A stretch of DNA of 64,000 nt from Flavobacteriaceae bacterium UBA5534 (GTDB lineage: Bacteria; Bacteroidota; Bacteroidia; Flavobacteriales; Flavobacteriaceae), in the NCBI GenBank assembly GCA_002426015.1, contig DINS01000029.1, forward strand, positions 59,814 to 123,813, given 5' to 3'. The notes under the pieces were generated by a model, which was not told the DNA's origin, did not search any database, and saw nothing but the letters and a program-made list of their open reading frames with translations. The translations under genes and the position numbers were made by a program. Shown piece by piece: positions 1 through 8,009 of this stretch (its first letter is position 1; each line of letters starts with the position of its first letter).

Positions 1-178
1 TGTTTTGGATAATTTTTACTGAAGGAAATGTTTGTTTAACAAAATCAACCGAATTGTCTGTTGAGGCATTGTCAGCCACATAAACTGTTGCGTTTTGAGA
101 ATTAGCAATAACAGATGGTAAAAACTGCTCTAATAAGTTTTTTCCGTTCCAGTTAAGTATGACTATTGCTATTTTCAT
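1..178 (-). CDS. Glycosyltransferase family 2, N-terminal fragment (runs off the window)
   Basis: The reverse strand reads MKIAIVILNWNG..., then DNASTDNS, which is the start of a GT-A fold glycosyltransferase of family 2. The first beta strand ends in LNWNGK and the nucleotide-binding DNASTDNS loop follows at about residues 37-44. Only 59 residues are inside the window, so the catalytic DxD and the acceptor specificity cannot be read. Its ATG overlaps the stop of the preceding reverse-strand gene (TAATG), so the two are probably translationally coupled. The family usually moves a sugar from a nucleotide-sugar donor to cell-surface glycans. The substrate here is unknown. Confidence 0.85.
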   Translation of the reverse strand, partial: MKIAIVILNWNGKNLLEQFLPSVIANSQNATVYVADNASTDNSVDFVKQTFPSVKIIQN

Positions 179-621
179 TAATTATAGTTTGGGATATCTT
201 TTAAAAATGAATAGGCTTCGTTCTCAAAATCCATCTGGCAATAATAATGATTAATTCCGTTGGTAACCATTAAAAATGTTGCATTTACAGATAGATTGTA
301 TCTCGCAATTTGGTCGAAAGTATCTTGATTGATATTAACTTTAGCCGATTTACATTCAACAATAAGATGAATGCTACCATCAGGATTAAACACAACAATA
401 TCGTATCGTTTTTTTAAATCGTTTATAATTAATTCCTTTTCAACATTAATTAACGATTTTGGATACTTCTTTTCAGTCATTAAATAGTGTACACAATGCT
501 GACGAACCCATTCTTCGGGTTGTAGAATCACAAATTTTTTACGAATCTCGTCAAAAATAGATACTTTATTTTCGCTATTTTTGAATCGAAACGAATATGT
601 AGGGAAATTTAACTTTTGCAC
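178..621 (-). CDS. HsdR N-terminal-type nuclease-fold protein (stand-alone)
   Basis: A 147-aa protein resembling the N-terminal domain of type I restriction R subunits (the HSDR_N family), which is common as a stand-alone gene in Bacteroidota. A PD-(D/E)xK-like core is visible: D74 in RYDIVVF, then E89 and K91 in LIVECKS. The conserved PEEWVRQH helix precedes it. I place the start at GTG 621 (protein MQKLNFPTYSF), because relatives begin with MQKLN. The upstream TTG at 648 would overlap the divergent holA start codon. It lies head-to-head with holA and overlaps the glycosyltransferase by the TAATG junction. No methyltransferase is adjacent, so a role in restriction is not implied. Its function is unknown. 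Confidence 0.75.
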   Translation of the reverse strand: MQKLNFPTYSFRFKNSENKVSIFDEIRKKFVILQPEEWVRQHCVHYLMTEKKYPKSLINVEKELIINDLKKRYDIVVFNPDGSIHLIVECKSAKVNINQDTFDQIARYNLSVNATFLMVTNGINHYYCQMDFENEAYSFLKDIPNYN

Positions 622-647
622 TACACAAATTTGGTGATTTTTTTTCA

Positions 648-1652
648 ATGGACGAAGTCAAACAATTAGTAACTGACATAAAAAACAAGAATTTAAAACC
701 TATTTATTTTTTAATGGGTGAAGAAGCCTATTATATTGATAAAATTTCAGATTTTATTGAAGATAATGTTCTTACTGAAGAAGAGCGTGGTTTTAATCAA
801 ATGGTACTTTATGGTCGTGATGTGAGTGTTGATGATATTGTTAGCAATGCCAAACGCTATCCTATGATGGCAGAATACCAAGTGGTTATAGTAAAAGAAG
901 CTCAAGATTTATCACGTAGTATTGAAAAACTGGTTGATTATGCCAAGCAACCACAACCTTCGACAATCTTGGTGATGAATTACAAATATAAAACCATTGA
1001 CAAGCGAAAATCACTGTATAAAGAACTAAAAAAAACTGGAGTAGTTTACGAAAGTAAAAAGCTTTATGAAAACCAAGTTGCCGATTGGATACGACGTGTG
1101 TTAAGTGGGCAAGAGTACACCATTGCGCCAAAAGCTGCACAAATGTTGGTTGAGTTTTTAGGAACCGATTTGAGTAAAATAAATAATGAGCTTGAAAAAC
1201 TTCAGATAATTTTACCAAAAGGCACACAAATAAATCCGCAGCACATAGAAGATAATATTGGTATAAGTAAAGATTATAACAATTTTGAGTTGCGTAAAGC
1301 CATAGGAGAACGTAATGTACTGAAAGCGCATCAAATTATAAATTATTTTGCCGATAACCCAAAAGATAATCCAATGGTTGTAACGGTTTCGTTGCTTTTT
1401 AATTTCTTTTCGCAATTGCTACATTTTCATGGATTGCATGACAAATCACCTCGAAGTGTAGCATCTGCTTTAAAAATCAATCCGTATTTTGTTAATGAAT
1501 ACGTTGAAGCTGCACGAAATTTTCCAATGAAAAAAGTGAGTAGTGTAGTGGCAACTCTTCGCGATTTTGATGTAAAAAGTAAAGGTGTAGGTGCTAATGC
1601 AGTACCTCAAGGTGATTTATTGAAAGAATTGATAGTTAAAATAATGAACTAA
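648..1652 (+). CDS. holA: DNA polymerase III subunit delta
   Basis: A 334-aa protein with the delta-subunit pattern: the N-terminal segment LKPIYFLMGEEAYYIDKISDFIE, followed by the AAA+-like domain without a Walker A motif (delta does not bind ATP), then the three-helix and collar domain. PMMAEYQVVIVKEAQ and NELEKL are typical. Delta is the wrench that opens the beta sliding clamp in the clamp loader. Length is normal for Bacteroidota. The ATG at 648 is divergent from the nuclease-fold gene, with the two starts only 26 bp apart, so their promoters must overlap each other's 5' ends. A small cupin gene follows after 4 bp. Confidence 0.93.
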   Translation: MDEVKQLVTDIKNKNLKPIYFLMGEEAYYIDKISDFIEDNVLTEEERGFNQMVLYGRDVSVDDIVSNAKRYPMMAEYQVVIVKEAQDLSRSIEKLVDYAKQPQPSTILVMNYKYKTIDKRKSLYKELKKTGVVYESKKLYENQVADWIRRVLSGQEYTIAPKAAQMLVEFLGTDLSKINNELEKLQIILPKGTQINPQHIEDNIGISKDYNNFELRKAIGERNVLKAHQIINYFADNPKDNPMVVTVSLLFNFFSQLLHFHGLHDKSPRSVASALKINPYFVNEYVEAARNFPMKKVSSVVATLRDFDVKSKGVGANAVPQGDLLKELIVKIMN

Positions 1653-1656
1653 TGCA

Positions 1657-2022
1657 ATGAGAGCATTTCAAATTTTAGCAGTAATGGCATTCATGTTTTC
1701 TTGCAAGCAAGCACAAACACTTCCAGATCCATTTCAAGCAGGTTGGGAAGGTAAAAGTGTATGTGAAGTCTTGTTTGAAGATGATGACACAAGAGTATTA
1801 AAATGCACATTTGCTCCAGGTGTTGGTCACGAAAAGCATTATCATAATCCGCATTTTGGATATACACTTGCTGGAAGTGTATTTAAAATAACAGATGAAA
1901 AAGGGACTCGTACTGTTGATGTAAAAACCAATTCGAGCTTTAGTAAGGCAGAAATTAGCGAACACGAAGTATTAAATGTTGGTGATAGTACTGGTGTTTT
2001 TTTAATTGTAGAGAAAAAATAA
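1657..2022 (+). CDS. Cupin-domain lipoprotein
   Basis: A 121-aa protein starting with a short hydrophobic leader and a lipobox-like FMFSC (Cys16), so it is probably lipidated and exported. The body is a single small cupin barrel: the first cupin motif is HEKHYHNPHFGYTLAG, with three histidines suited to metal binding, and the second half ends EISEHEVLNVGD. Such proteins bind a divalent metal and a small ligand, but no substrate can be read from the sequence. It starts 4 bp after holA and is probably cotranscribed. The convergent acetyltransferase ends 6 bp away, leaving no room for a separate terminator. Confidence 0.7.
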   Translation: MRAFQILAVMAFMFSCKQAQTLPDPFQAGWEGKSVCEVLFEDDDTRVLKCTFAPGVGHEKHYHNPHFGYTLAGSVFKITDEKGTRTVDVKTNSSFSKAEISEHEVLNVGDSTGVFLIVEKK

Positions 2023-2028
2023 AATTAA

Positions 2029-2481
2029 TTATTTCAATGTTTTTTCAAAGCACACACTATTTTCAATTCCAATATACTGTCCATAGTTTGGTGTAGTTTT
2101 GTAACCATTTTTGGTATAGAGTGCAATAGCTTCAGGTTGTTTTTTACCAGTTTCTAACACGCATTTTTTGTAATTGAGTTCTTTTGCCCAAACTTCCAAC
2201 TCGTTAAGAATTTTTGAAGCCAATCCTTTTCCTCGATGTTCTGGAATGGTGTACATACGTTTTACTTCCATGGTATTAGCATCAAATTCTTTTATAGCTC
2301 CGCATGATATAGCAATACCATTATTATAAGCAACAACCACATGTTTAATGTGTGTTATTTTGTTGAACTGGTCATAAAACGAGTGCTCATCACCATCTCT
2401 AATGGCTAAATCTTTATCGAGTTTTGCTACTAAATTGATAAAATCTGGGTGTTGTGAGTTGGTCCTGATGAGTGTGTGCAT
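2029..2481 (-). CDS. GNAT family N-acetyltransferase
   Basis: A 150-aa single-domain GNAT protein. The acetyl-CoA pyrophosphate loop is EHRGKGLASKILNELE, matching the (R/Q)xxGxG/A motif, and is followed by the C-terminal LETGKKQPEAIALYTKNGYK signature. The N-terminal half carries the expected beta strands (AISCGAIKEFD, MEVKRMYTI). It should acetylate an amine-bearing small molecule or a protein N-terminus, but the acceptor cannot be inferred. It is monocistronic by position, with about 100 bp separating it from the next reverse-strand gene. Confidence 0.85.
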   Translation of the reverse strand: MHTLIRTNSQHPDFINLVAKLDKDLAIRDGDEHSFYDQFNKITHIKHVVVAYNNGIAISCGAIKEFDANTMEVKRMYTIPEHRGKGLASKILNELEVWAKELNYKKCVLETGKKQPEAIALYTKNGYKTTPNYGQYIGIENSVCFEKTLK

Positions 2482-2581
2482 TGGTATATATTACTCTTTT
2501 TAGGTTAAGTTAAAAATAGCAATTATTTCTGTAAGATGTTGGCATGAGTTTTAATCGTTTTTTTTCAAACTCTTTTTGCTA

Positions 2582-3058
2582 CTAATTATTCAGATATTCC
2601 AATTCCAAATGATAGTCATACTGTAAATCTTCATGCAGCGTACCCACAATCTTTTTTATAGTTCCAATTTGACGTTCATAAATATTGGTCAACGTAACAT
2701 TGTGCTTAATGCTTGGTGAAAAACTTTTGAGTTTTTGACAAAAAAAGAGTAGGAGTTCTACTTCGGTTTCCTTTTTTAAAGAGTAACGAGCATACTTTTT
2801 TATAAGCCTTAAAATTTTTCGCACGCTTTTTTTGATGTAAAAATAACTGTTGGTATTGATGGTTTCAAATTGCGTGTCAATCTCTTGTTTTACGGCTTCA
2901 ATATAGCCGCTTTCATCATGTGCTTCAAACAATAAATAGGTGAGTAGCTCTTTGTTTTCTTTTTTAAATTTGGACAAGCGTAAGCATAACTCAATAAGCT
3001 CGTCTTGTGAAAGATGTTGCAATTCTTTTTTTATGTTGGCTACCGAAACTGCTTTCAT
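2582..3058 (-). CDS. Conserved hypothetical alpha-helical protein
   Basis: A 158-aa, very Lys/Glu/Leu-rich protein, predicted almost wholly alpha-helical, with no catalytic motif I recognise. The start is taken at ATG 3058 (MKAVSVANIKKELQHLSQDEL). An in-frame ATG 45 bp upstream would add a non-conserved-looking leader. The segment LSQDELIELCLRLSKFKKENKELLTYLLF resembles helical repeats found in small flavobacterial proteins of unknown role. It is likely cytoplasmic. It lies between the acetyltransferase and doxX on the same strand, with no clear functional link. Confidence 0.65.
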   Translation of the reverse strand: MKAVSVANIKKELQHLSQDELIELCLRLSKFKKENKELLTYLLFEAHDESGYIEAVKQEIDTQFETINTNSYFYIKKSVRKILRLIKKYARYSLKKETEVELLLFFCQKLKSFSPSIKHNVTLTNIYERQIGTIKKIVGTLHEDLQYDYHLELEYLNN

Positions 3059-3115
3059 TGTAATTTTATATTTCGTTTCCGTAAAAGCGGAAAACTTATT
3101 CAAAAAATAAATCTA

Positions 3116-3493
3116 TCACTTTCTCATCTCATCCAATGAATACTTTCCGGCTCCTGTTAAGAAAAGCACCAAAAAAGCAAACATAAACAATAAGGCATGC
3201 TCTTTGGTTGCCAAATCGTCATTGGAGTGGACCACAAAGGCAGCTACAGCCATTGTAATGGTTGCAGGTATTGCAGCCCATTTGGTTTTGAATCCGACAA
3301 TCAAAAATATTGGAGCAACTACTTCTCCAATAAGTGCCAAAATCAATGAAACTGTTGGACCAACTCCAATTGGGTCACCAAATTCTGATGGATTTGAAAG
3401 CATACTTAATTTTGGTATGCCATGTGTAAGCATTAGACCTCCAAAACCTACTCTGAGTAGTAATAAAGCTAAATCATTAAAATTTTTGTTCAT
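3116..3493 (-). CDS. DoxX family membrane protein
   Basis: A 125-aa inner-membrane protein with four hydrophobic segments (roughly residues 7-25, 45-65, 70-88 and 100-116). It carries the family signature LLLRVGFGGLMLTHGIPKL at the N-terminus and EVVAPIFLIVGFKTKWAAIPA in the middle. DoxX-like proteins occur near oxidoreductases and stress genes, and some are quinone-linked, but the activity of this one cannot be stated. A methyltransferase gene ends just upstream on the same strand (18 bp gap), so the two may share a transcript. Confidence 0.85.
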   Translation of the reverse strand: MNKNFNDLALLLLRVGFGGLMLTHGIPKLSMLSNPSEFGDPIGVGPTVSLILALIGEVVAPIFLIVGFKTKWAAIPATITMAVAAFVVHSNDDLATKEHALLFMFAFLVLFLTGAGKYSLDEMRK

Positions 3494-3510
3494 AGTATTT
3501 GTGTTTATAG

Positions 3511-5115
3511 TTAATCTCCTTTTAATAAATTAATACTAACAGTTGCTAATTCATCATTAGGAAAAGTAGTAAAATAGTTTGGGTCTGGATGCAATCCTGC
3601 TCTTTTTGCGACTGTATTAAACACCTCAACCTCTAAAATATACTGGTCAGAAAATCCGTGTGTAGCATCATATGCTGTAGCAGCAGTTTTGCCTAAATTT
3701 TGGGCAGTTAGCTTTGGGTTTATTGTGTGTAGTTCTATAATTAGCAATCCAAAACGCTCAACATAAGGTTTCCATTTTTGTAAATGCTCAAAAAGCGAAT
3801 CTTCAACCAAATTATTACTTATGCGTTTACCTTGATATGCGTAAGCTCCTGTTGAGTTGCTTATATTATTGGAATTGTGTTTTGGTGTTTCCCAAATACG
3901 ATTATGGTCTAAAAAGGTACGAACATTTAGTAAATCTTTAAGGTCTATGTTATAATCGTCTTTTAAATCTTGAGCCAGCAAATCTGGTCTTCCAATATCT
4001 CCCCAAATTACTTTTGCCCAAATATCGGCTTTAATTAAATTGGCTCGAGTTACTTTTAATGCAGCCTGATTAAAATCGGCTCCAACTAGAAGTAGAGGAT
4101 ATTCGTCAAGCATTTTACCACGAAGGGTTTGGTATTCTATAACATCAAAAATATGCTGTATAAATGCACCATTACCACAACCCATATCCAATATGCCTTT
4201 TGGTTGCTCGTCTATCGGTTTATTAAAGAGTTTTATAATTATGTCATCAATAACTTTAAAATAGGTTGAATGAGCTCCACCACTTCCCCAAACATTCATT
4301 TCTCTATCTACATGCTTTTCGGTGTCTTCTGGTGAATCTGATTTTAATATTAAAGGGTTGCCAAAAATGAGTTCGTCTAGCTTCACAAATGTTGGTAAGT
4401 AAGATACAGTTACACCATAAGCACTTGCTCGCTTTGCGAAAAACAAACCTTCTTCAGTAAACTGATAAGTGTCTTTCTTTTTTGTAAACCATCCTAAATA
4501 GGAAAGGAAATCTAATATTTTTTTAAAGCTTTCAGGATCTTTATGATATTCATGAGCTCTAAAAGAAGCTTCCATGAAGTATTTATGAAAGAAGCCATTT
4601 ACGCCCAATAAAACTATAATAGGAGCAATTATAGCACCTTCGATATGCTTTAGTATTTGGTATTCAATTGAATCTTTTTTTACTTCAGAAAGCCCAAAAT
4701 TAGCTTCAAATTTTTTGAATATTTTTTCTAAAGCACTAAAGGCATCTGGACCAATTCGCTCTTCAGGAAATTTTACAGAATAATTTAATAGCCTAACCAC
4801 ATCTTCATATAAATGCACTAACTCAAATGCTGTTTTACTGTTTGCGTTGGTCTCATATGTAATTACATCATTTTTATTATCAATATGCTGTGTTAACCAT
4901 CCTTGGGCGCAAAGCACACGCAAGGCAATGTTTAAATAGCCTTCGTTTGTTTTAAAATTTGATGTGAGGTCTTGTAAATTGACTTTTTGATGATCTAAAA
5001 GATATTGTAATACGCCTTTATCAAGTAAAGTAAATGCTGTTGTGGATGTTGCAATGCCGTCTAGGTGTCTAAAAATGGTACCTCTAAGTTCCTCCTTATC
5101 TTGTTTTGTTAGCAT
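3511..5115 (-). CDS. Class I SAM-dependent methyltransferase with N-terminal winged-helix region
   Basis: A 534-aa protein. The C-terminal half has the SAM-binding glycine loop GILDMGCGNGAF and an acidic strand-2 end (LVGADFNQAA), followed by a DIGRPDLL segment. The N-terminal half (about residues 15-90: LLDKGVLQYLL, GYLNIALRVLCAQGWL) looks like the dimerisation/winged-helix domain of small-molecule O-methyltransferases, though the spacer between the two parts is longer than usual. The start is taken at ATG 5115 (MLTKQDKEELRGTIF). An upstream ATG would add 11 hydrophobic residues. It probably methylates a small molecule or polyketide-like substrate. The substrate and pathway are unknown. Confidence 0.75.
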   Translation of the reverse strand: MLTKQDKEELRGTIFRHLDGIATSTTAFTLLDKGVLQYLLDHQKVNLQDLTSNFKTNEGYLNIALRVLCAQGWLTQHIDNKNDVITYETNANSKTAFELVHLYEDVVRLLNYSVKFPEERIGPDAFSALEKIFKKFEANFGLSEVKKDSIEYQILKHIEGAIIAPIIVLLGVNGFFHKYFMEASFRAHEYHKDPESFKKILDFLSYLGWFTKKKDTYQFTEEGLFFAKRASAYGVTVSYLPTFVKLDELIFGNPLILKSDSPEDTEKHVDREMNVWGSGGAHSTYFKVIDDIIIKLFNKPIDEQPKGILDMGCGNGAFIQHIFDVIEYQTLRGKMLDEYPLLLVGADFNQAALKVTRANLIKADIWAKVIWGDIGRPDLLAQDLKDDYNIDLKDLLNVRTFLDHNRIWETPKHNSNNISNSTGAYAYQGKRISNNLVEDSLFEHLQKWKPYVERFGLLIIELHTINPKLTAQNLGKTAATAYDATHGFSDQYILEVEVFNTVAKRAGLHPDPNYFTTFPNDELATVSINLLKGD

Positions 5116-5179
5116 AGATTGTTTTTTTATAAATATAAGGAAAATCAAATATGTCGAATTCGATTTTAATTTAGCGAGC

Positions 5180-7936
5180 TTAAAGCTTTAATGCAAAATG
5201 TCCACGGTATTCTGTGCCGTCTGGAAGTATGATATAAAACCAATAATCATCACTTGGTAATAATTGCCCTTTAAAATAGCCATTCCATCCTAATGTTTCG
5301 TGTGGATTGAATATTTTTAAAAGTTTTCCATATCGATTGTAAATATGAATTACTACATTTTGAAACTCATTTGGGTCTAATCCTTTTATATTCCAAAATT
5401 CGTGATTGCCATCATTGTTTGGAGTGAAGAATTTTGGAAACCCTATCACATAAAACTGTTTAGAAACGGTATTGCAATTATAAATATCTCTAACAAAAAC
5501 CACATGTATTCCAGGTTGTACATCACTAAAAATGTTGCTGGCTTGATAATTAGCATTGATGTCATCCAATGCAAACTCAAAACCTGAAACATCTGAAGCT
5601 ATATGGATTGTAACATTGTAATCGCTGATTTCGATGGTTTCGATGTCAGCGATTTCGTTTTGAACAACAGTAACTGTAACAGTGTCTTCACAGTTTAATA
5701 CAGGATCCGATACAGTGACTGTATATATTCCAGGTTGGTTTACATAAATAGTTTCAGATGTTTGGTTGTTGCTCCAATGGTAGTTGTAGTTTTCTGATTC
5801 AGAGGAGTTTAAACCTGTATTGATAGTTACGGGGAAATCAGATTGACATACTGTAATGATTTGATCTTCTAATATGGGAAATGGTCTCACAATGAGGTTC
5901 AAAAGCCCATTACCATAACATACATTGTCACTTTCTGCTCTAATAAAAAGCGTTCTTGGTGTCGATGTATATAAATCCTGAAGTGCATTGATGCCAATGG
6001 CAGCGCTGTTTGCGGTTTCATAAAAAGAAACACTTACATTAGCAGGTAAATTTAGCGCATTGATAATCTCATTTCTTTCAATACTTAAATCGAAAGTGGC
6101 ACTGCCATTATGTTGAGAATCGCAGGCTTCTAATTCAAAAACATCTAAATCTACTGATTGTGATGTTTTTAGGCGAATGGTTGCCATGCTATAGCAATCT
6201 GTATTTGCTTTATAGACTTTGGCATATAATAATTCGTCTTGATATTGGCTAGTATATACAGGATTGAGGGCATTTGCATTTGTCAAATCATTGGTGGCGT
6301 TTGTAAGACTTTGGTAATAAAATACCTGAACAGGATTAGTAGAATTAAAAGTTATGGGCCCATTTGCCAAAGCCAAATTAAAAGTTGCAATGCCATCATT
6401 TGGATCACTATCAAAAGAATCACATTGATATAACTCAAACGTGCTTTGTAATACAGCTGGTGGTTCTGTAATAGTTACTTGTTTTATCAAAGGATCCTGT
6501 GTAATGCCATTAACTGTGAACGATAAACTCACGGTATAAGTACCAGCTTGATTAAACGCGTGATAAGGTTCTTCCAGAGTTGATGTTTGTCCATCTCCAA
6601 AGTTCCATAACACGGTATCATAAGGATCTTCTGAAGTAATGAAAAAATGCGTAGAATCACCTAAACATGTATTTTCATAATCAAAAATATACTTAAATAT
6701 GGATTGAACAAATGGAGGCAATCCTAATTGTGCCACACCAGTTCCTAAACCAATACTATTATGGGAATAATTGACAGCAGTTCCAATATTGTTGGGATCA
6801 TTAATTACCGAAAGCTTGAAGCCACTATCAAAGACTTTATATCCAGCTCTGTATATTTTACCATTAATGGCTAGTTGCAGTGCACCTCCAACATTATCAG
6901 AAACGTTGATGGTTTGTCTTGAATCAACAATATTTGAACTTTCTAAATTATATTGATATAAGTAGCTGTTAATAAATATATCGTTGGTATTAAAGTTGCT
7001 TGTTGTGACATATAATACTTTAGAATTTGGAGAAAACTCAATCCCATAAGGGTAGGTGTCACTTAAAATGGTTGTTTCGTTTGTAACAGCTCCTGAAGAA
7101 TTATTAAAATCATATAAAAGCACTTTACCCGATTTTCGTGTTCCATCTTCTGGATTGCCTATGATTGTTGAGCTATGTGCTATTGCAATTTTTTTACCAT
7201 CTGGTGACACTTTTAAATAACCAATTGCTGTTATATTGGATCCGTCAGTATTAAATCTTGGGTAAACAGCCTGACTTACTGTTGAAATTACTGGAGTTTC
7301 ATTGACCCCATTTTCATCAACTCTAAAGGCGTAAAATTTATTTATAAATTGAGTAATTACCCAAATCGTACTGCCATCACTATGGGTTACAGCTGTTATT
7401 TTTTCGGAAGATTTATACTCGTTTTGTTCAGCGTTGTTAACATCATAGGTTATTAAATGCTTGTTTTTGTTGGTAGCAACAATATCTCCAAAACCATTGT
7501 TTAAAGCCATGTTCACTTCAGAATAGTTGACACCATCTATAGGAAGACCTTCGGTCAAAAAATAACTTGGCTTATCTATGGTAAAGATGTAAAATGATTG
7601 CGAGTTTCCAGGTTTTGGGATTATTAGTGCAGACATAGTACTTGAACTGTGACCTAATAAGTCATGTCCATTTGGCATAATAGTATGTTGTCTGTCCCAA
7701 ACTGTTGTTCCATCTGTGTAAAATAAAAGACTGCCATTAGTATCTGATATGGTAGCACATCCTTCTTTGGTGATTAGTTGTCCATCGTTTAATGGCACAG
7801 GATTACCAGAATTAAAATTAAGTCCAGCATAATCACCAAAATACCAATTTGCAGATTCTCTTTGTGAAAACGCAGGCGTTAGAACAAGAAATGCCAATAC
7901 AAAAAGAGTAAGTATATTGAGGTAAGTATGTTTCAA
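5180..7936 (-). CDS. T9SS type B sorted secreted protein with PKD domain
   Basis: A 918-aa secreted protein. A Sec signal peptide (MKHTYLNILTLFVLAFLVLTPAFSQ) leads into a propeller-like region (about 25-410) with NWYFGDYAGLNF and repeated LLFYTDG and VSPDGKKIA strands. A PKD domain follows (about 440-490: LWNFGDGQTST). The C-terminal about 85 residues are the gliding-motility-associated type B sorting domain, beginning FPKFFTPNNDGNHEFWNI and continuing NRYGKLLKI and GWNGYFKG. It is therefore exported across the outer membrane by the type IX system and retained at the surface or released. Function is not evident, and adhesin or surface-scaffold roles are the usual guess. It is a single gene by position. 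Confidence 0.88.
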   Translation of the reverse strand: MKHTYLNILTLFVLAFLVLTPAFSQRESANWYFGDYAGLNFNSGNPVPLNDGQLITKEGCATISDTNGSLLFYTDGTTVWDRQHTIMPNGHDLLGHSSSTMSALIIPKPGNSQSFYIFTIDKPSYFLTEGLPIDGVNYSEVNMALNNGFGDIVATNKNKHLITYDVNNAEQNEYKSSEKITAVTHSDGSTIWVITQFINKFYAFRVDENGVNETPVISTVSQAVYPRFNTDGSNITAIGYLKVSPDGKKIAIAHSSTIIGNPEDGTRKSGKVLLYDFNNSSGAVTNETTILSDTYPYGIEFSPNSKVLYVTTSNFNTNDIFINSYLYQYNLESSNIVDSRQTINVSDNVGGALQLAINGKIYRAGYKVFDSGFKLSVINDPNNIGTAVNYSHNSIGLGTGVAQLGLPPFVQSIFKYIFDYENTCLGDSTHFFITSEDPYDTVLWNFGDGQTSTLEEPYHAFNQAGTYTVSLSFTVNGITQDPLIKQVTITEPPAVLQSTFELYQCDSFDSDPNDGIATFNLALANGPITFNSTNPVQVFYYQSLTNATNDLTNANALNPVYTSQYQDELLYAKVYKANTDCYSMATIRLKTSQSVDLDVFELEACDSQHNGSATFDLSIERNEIINALNLPANVSVSFYETANSAAIGINALQDLYTSTPRTLFIRAESDNVCYGNGLLNLIVRPFPILEDQIITVCQSDFPVTINTGLNSSESENYNYHWSNNQTSETIYVNQPGIYTVTVSDPVLNCEDTVTVTVVQNEIADIETIEISDYNVTIHIASDVSGFEFALDDINANYQASNIFSDVQPGIHVVFVRDIYNCNTVSKQFYVIGFPKFFTPNNDGNHEFWNIKGLDPNEFQNVVIHIYNRYGKLLKIFNPHETLGWNGYFKGQLLPSDDYWFYIILPDGTEYRGHFALKL

Positions 7937-8009
7937 AAAACTGAAGGTTATATTTTATAAAGTAAATATAATCTATTAGTTTAAATGCACTGATACAATT
8001 GGTATAAAG

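Noticed and set aside
622..648. TTG start extending the HsdR-N-type protein by nine residues
   Set aside because: It would overlap the divergent holA start. The conserved N-terminus (QKLNFP) begins at the GTG at 621.
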